From positions 1 through 7,532 of the forward strand of contig JACPSX010000146.1 of the NCBI GenBank assembly GCA_016193065.1: 7,532 bases of DNA, in the 5' to 3' direction. Numbering within the stretch: position 1 is the first letter of the stretch; every line of letters starts with the position of its first letter. The DNA is from Candidatus Tectimicrobiota bacterium. Its GTDB lineage: Bacteria; JACPSX01. A model generated the notes under the pieces. The model was given only the letters and a program-made list of their open reading frames with translations. It was not told where the DNA came from and made no database searches. Positions 6,420 through 7,532 of this stretch are shown one piece after another. Position numbers and translations under genes: made by a program.

Positions 6420-7115
6420 ATGAAGGTTTCTCTCATCATCCCCGCCCTCAACGAGGAAGAGTCCCTGCCGGGAGTCCTGGCTGCTATCCCTCGGAACGGG
6501 GTAGATGATCTCATTGTCGTTGACAACGGGAGCAGCGACAGCACAGCAGCCGTTGCCCGCCGGGCGGGTGCCCAGGTAATTACAGAGACGCGCAAAGGGT
6601 ACGGAGCCGCCTGCCGGGCCGGAGTGCAGGCTGCCGGCGATGCCGATATCCTCGTGTTCATGGATGGAGACGGTAGCTTCTCGCCTGCCGAGATTCCTCA
6701 GCTCACCGCACCCATCACGCATGGAGAGGCGGATCTGGTCCTGGGCACCCGGACTGCAAGGTTCGAGGATACCTGTGCAATTCCTCTGCACGCTCGCCTG
6801 GGGAACCGGTTCATCGCGAGGATCATCGGGTTTGCTTCCTCGATCCGGATCACGGACCTGGGCCCGTTTCGCGCCATTCGTCGCGCCGCCCTGGAGTCCC
6901 TCCGGATGGAGGAGGGCACCTACGGCTGGCCCAGCGAGATGATCATCAAGGCAGCCAAGCTCCAGTACCGGATCAGCGAGGTCCCTGTGAGCTACCGGCC
7001 GCGGACCGGGGGCAAATCCAAGGTGTCGGGGACCATTTCGGGAAGTATCAGGGCTTCTCTTTCCATCCTCAAAGTCACAGCCCGCTGGTCTTTGTGGACC
7101 CCCGACGGCACATGA
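6420..7115 (+). CDS. Family-2 glycosyltransferase, polyprenyl/dolichyl-phosphate sugar synthase-like (DPM1 type)
   Basis: A 231-residue soluble GT2. It shows SLIIPALNEEESLPGVL (4-20), IVVDNGSSDSTAAVARRAG (32-50; D35 region binds the nucleotide), the RKGYGAACRAGVQAA motif (58-72), the DxD metal site in FMDGDGSFSP (80-89; D82 and D84), LVLGTRTARFE (106-116), GNRFIAR, and TDLGPFRAIRR (145-155) with TYGWPSEMIIKAAK (167-180). These are typical of dolichyl-phosphate mannose/glucose synthases. There is no C-terminal TM domain, as in DPM1-type enzymes of this length. It should transfer a sugar from GDP or UDP to a polyprenyl phosphate at the inner face of the membrane, which would feed the GT-C enzyme at 1997. 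ATG 6420 is 8 bp after the previous stop with no strong ribosome site, so translational coupling is likely. The stop overlaps the next ATG (ATGA, 7112-7115). Confidence 0.9.
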   Translation: MKVSLIIPALNEEESLPGVLAAIPRNGVDDLIVVDNGSSDSTAAVARRAGAQVITETRKGYGAACRAGVQAAGDADILVFMDGDGSFSPAEIPQLTAPITHGEADLVLGTRTARFEDTCAIPLHARLGNRFIARIIGFASSIRITDLGPFRAIRRAALESLRMEEGTYGWPSEMIIKAAKLQYRISEVPVSYRPRTGGKSKVSGTISGSIRASLSILKVTARWSLWTPDGT

Positions 7116-7356
7116 GGCTAAGGATCTCTGGCTCCTCCACACTCATACTCTTCGCGCTCCTGATCCTTGCCGCCTGCACCCTGTGACAGCCTACGATCAG
7201 ACTCGAAAAAACTCTGCTTCTCTCTCGCTTCAGGTTCTGGCCAGGGTCTCCGTGGGCAATTACCCGATCGGCATTGCGGTCGATGAGAATAGCAGTAAAT
7301 CCCTAACATGGTTTTCAACGAAATTGACCCCGATCCGAAAAAAAGGTCGGGCCTGA
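7112..7356 (+). pseudogene. Broken lipoprotein gene, probably YVTN/NHL-type beta-propeller (N-terminal remnant)
   Basis: ATG 7112 overlaps the preceding stop (ATGA). It reads a textbook lipoprotein signal: R2, R4, a hydrophobic core, then lipobox LAAC (residues 19-22), and stops two codons later at TGA 7184-7186. Adding one C to the CCC at 7179-7181 restores a frame reading CTPVTAYDQTRKN and then RVSVGNYPIGIAVDENSSK (to about 7299), which matches the way YVTN/NHL propeller repeats begin (VGNYPxGIAVD). Expected strands such as YVTN do not follow. The frame turns into unrelated-looking sequence and ends at TGA 7354-7356. The gene thus has two defects, a one-base frameshift and loss of nearly the whole propeller. 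It was probably the last gene of the cluster. The lipoprotein signal is clear; the propeller identity rests on about 20 residues. Confidence 0.65.
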
Positions 7357-7470
7357 ATGGCAGAAACTGGGATTCCTCGCGGGCATCAGGGAACTTGCTG
7401 GTCGAACCGGAAGGCCCTCTCCATCGCTCTTGAAGCGAGATGGGCCGTAACTGGATTTTCGGATCGGGGT
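7327..7470. repeat. 15-bp perfect inverted repeat enclosing about 114 bp
   Basis: ACCCCGATCCGAAAA (7327-7341) is the exact reverse complement of TTTTCGGATCGGGGT (7456-7470). In RNA the pairing can extend outward by two G-U pairs and three A-U pairs (7322-7326 with 7471-7475). The left arm can also fold locally: CCCGA-CC (7329-7336, one bulged T) pairs with GGTCGGG (7345-7351) around an A-rich loop. Terminal inverted repeats of a MITE-sized element, or a structured RNA, are both possible. Confidence 0.6.
7413..7446. repeat. Imperfect hairpin inside the inverted repeat
   Basis: GGCC with CCAT and CGCT (7413-7428) pairs with AGCG (7434-7437), ATGG and GCC (to 7446) across a small bulge, with a CTTGA loop at 7429-7433. 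It lies between the two 15-bp arms and adds to the fold-back character of the segment. No poly-T follows, so it is not a terminator. Confidence 0.4.
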
Positions 7471-7481
7471 TGATTCAATCA

Positions 7482-7512
7482 CTGCGGGTTTGATTCCCCG
7501 CAGCTTGCTGCG
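7482..7512. repeat. Two mutually exclusive hairpins, REP-like palindrome
   Basis: CTGCGGG (7482-7488) pairs perfectly with CCCGCAG (7497-7503) around an 8-nt loop. Overlapping it, CGCAGC (7499-7504) pairs with GCTGCG (7507-7512) around TT. The two stems share the CGCAG segment, so only one can form at a time. The core CCCCGCAGCTTGCTGCG resembles, from memory, dispersed palindromes of the form CCCCGCAGC-TT-GCTGCGGGG seen in intergenic DNA of several bacteria; here the right side is cut short by TAAAG. Confidence 0.5.
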
Positions 7513-7532
7513 TAAAGAGCTATTCCCAGACT

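Larger units (their letters stand above)
7300..7532. other. Gene-free end region with fold-back structures
   Basis: From about 7300 to the right edge I see no convincing coding region on either strand; the short open frames have no family character. The stretch is instead rich in inverted repeats (listed separately) and in near-direct repeats GGGTTGATTC (7467-7476) and GGGTTTGATTC (7486-7496). It may be the edge of a small mobile or REP-like element that interrupted the lipoprotein gene. Confidence 0.4.

Noticed and set aside
7329-7351. Hairpin with A-run as an intrinsic terminator
   Set aside because: The A/T run is in the loop, not after the stem, on either strand.
7391-7415. T-arm-like string on the minus strand (GGTTCGACC) suggesting a tRNA
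   Set aside because: No matching acceptor stem, anticodon arm or D arm around it, and the T-stem does not pair properly.

Overview
The window is a GC-rich stretch of bacterial chromosome carrying one co-directional, tightly packed gene cluster, all on the + strand. The neighbours are envelope-related: an integral-membrane GT-C glycosyltransferase, two family-2 glycosyltransferases, an exported beta-propeller protein and a lipoprotein with a classical lipobox. This points to a free-living bacterium with an elaborate cell surface. Shine-Dalgarno sites are clear (AAGGAGG type) and TTG and GTG starts are used. Nothing here fixes the phylum.

Layout. 1-236: 3' end of a radical SAM/SPASM protein. 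303-1406: a second, complete radical SAM/SPASM protein. 1427-1966: small DoxX/DoxD-like membrane protein. 1997-3373: multi-pass mannosyltransferase-like GT-C enzyme with a TTG start. 3331-4802: a processive-type GT2 (cellulose/mannan-synthase-like) split into two frames at about 4366-4374, where a short stretch seems to be missing. 4804-6411: secreted eight-bladed PQQ-like beta-propeller built as two tandem four-blade modules, with an extra C-terminal beta domain. 6420-7115: soluble dolichyl/polyprenyl-phosphate-sugar-synthase-like GT2. 7112-7356: broken lipoprotein gene whose remains look like the start of a YVTN/NHL-type propeller. 7300-7532: no recognisable gene, but several inverted repeats and hairpins suggesting a small mobile or REP-like sequence.

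How the genes may work together (inference). The DPM-like enzyme (6420) would load a sugar onto a polyprenyl phosphate on the cytoplasmic face. The GT-C enzyme (1997) is of the type that uses such lipid-linked sugars on the outer face. The membrane GT2 (3331) would make or extend a surface glycan. The PQQ propeller and the lipoprotein would be exported partners or clients. The role of the radical SAM pair and the DoxX-like protein is unclear; no precursor-peptide gene is visible between them.

The most notable points are two broken genes in one cluster (a split GT2 whose halves meet in a GTGA stop/start overlap, and a lipoprotein apparently broken by one missing C), the 4+4 internal duplication of the propeller, and the fold-back DNA that replaces the rest of the lipoprotein gene.
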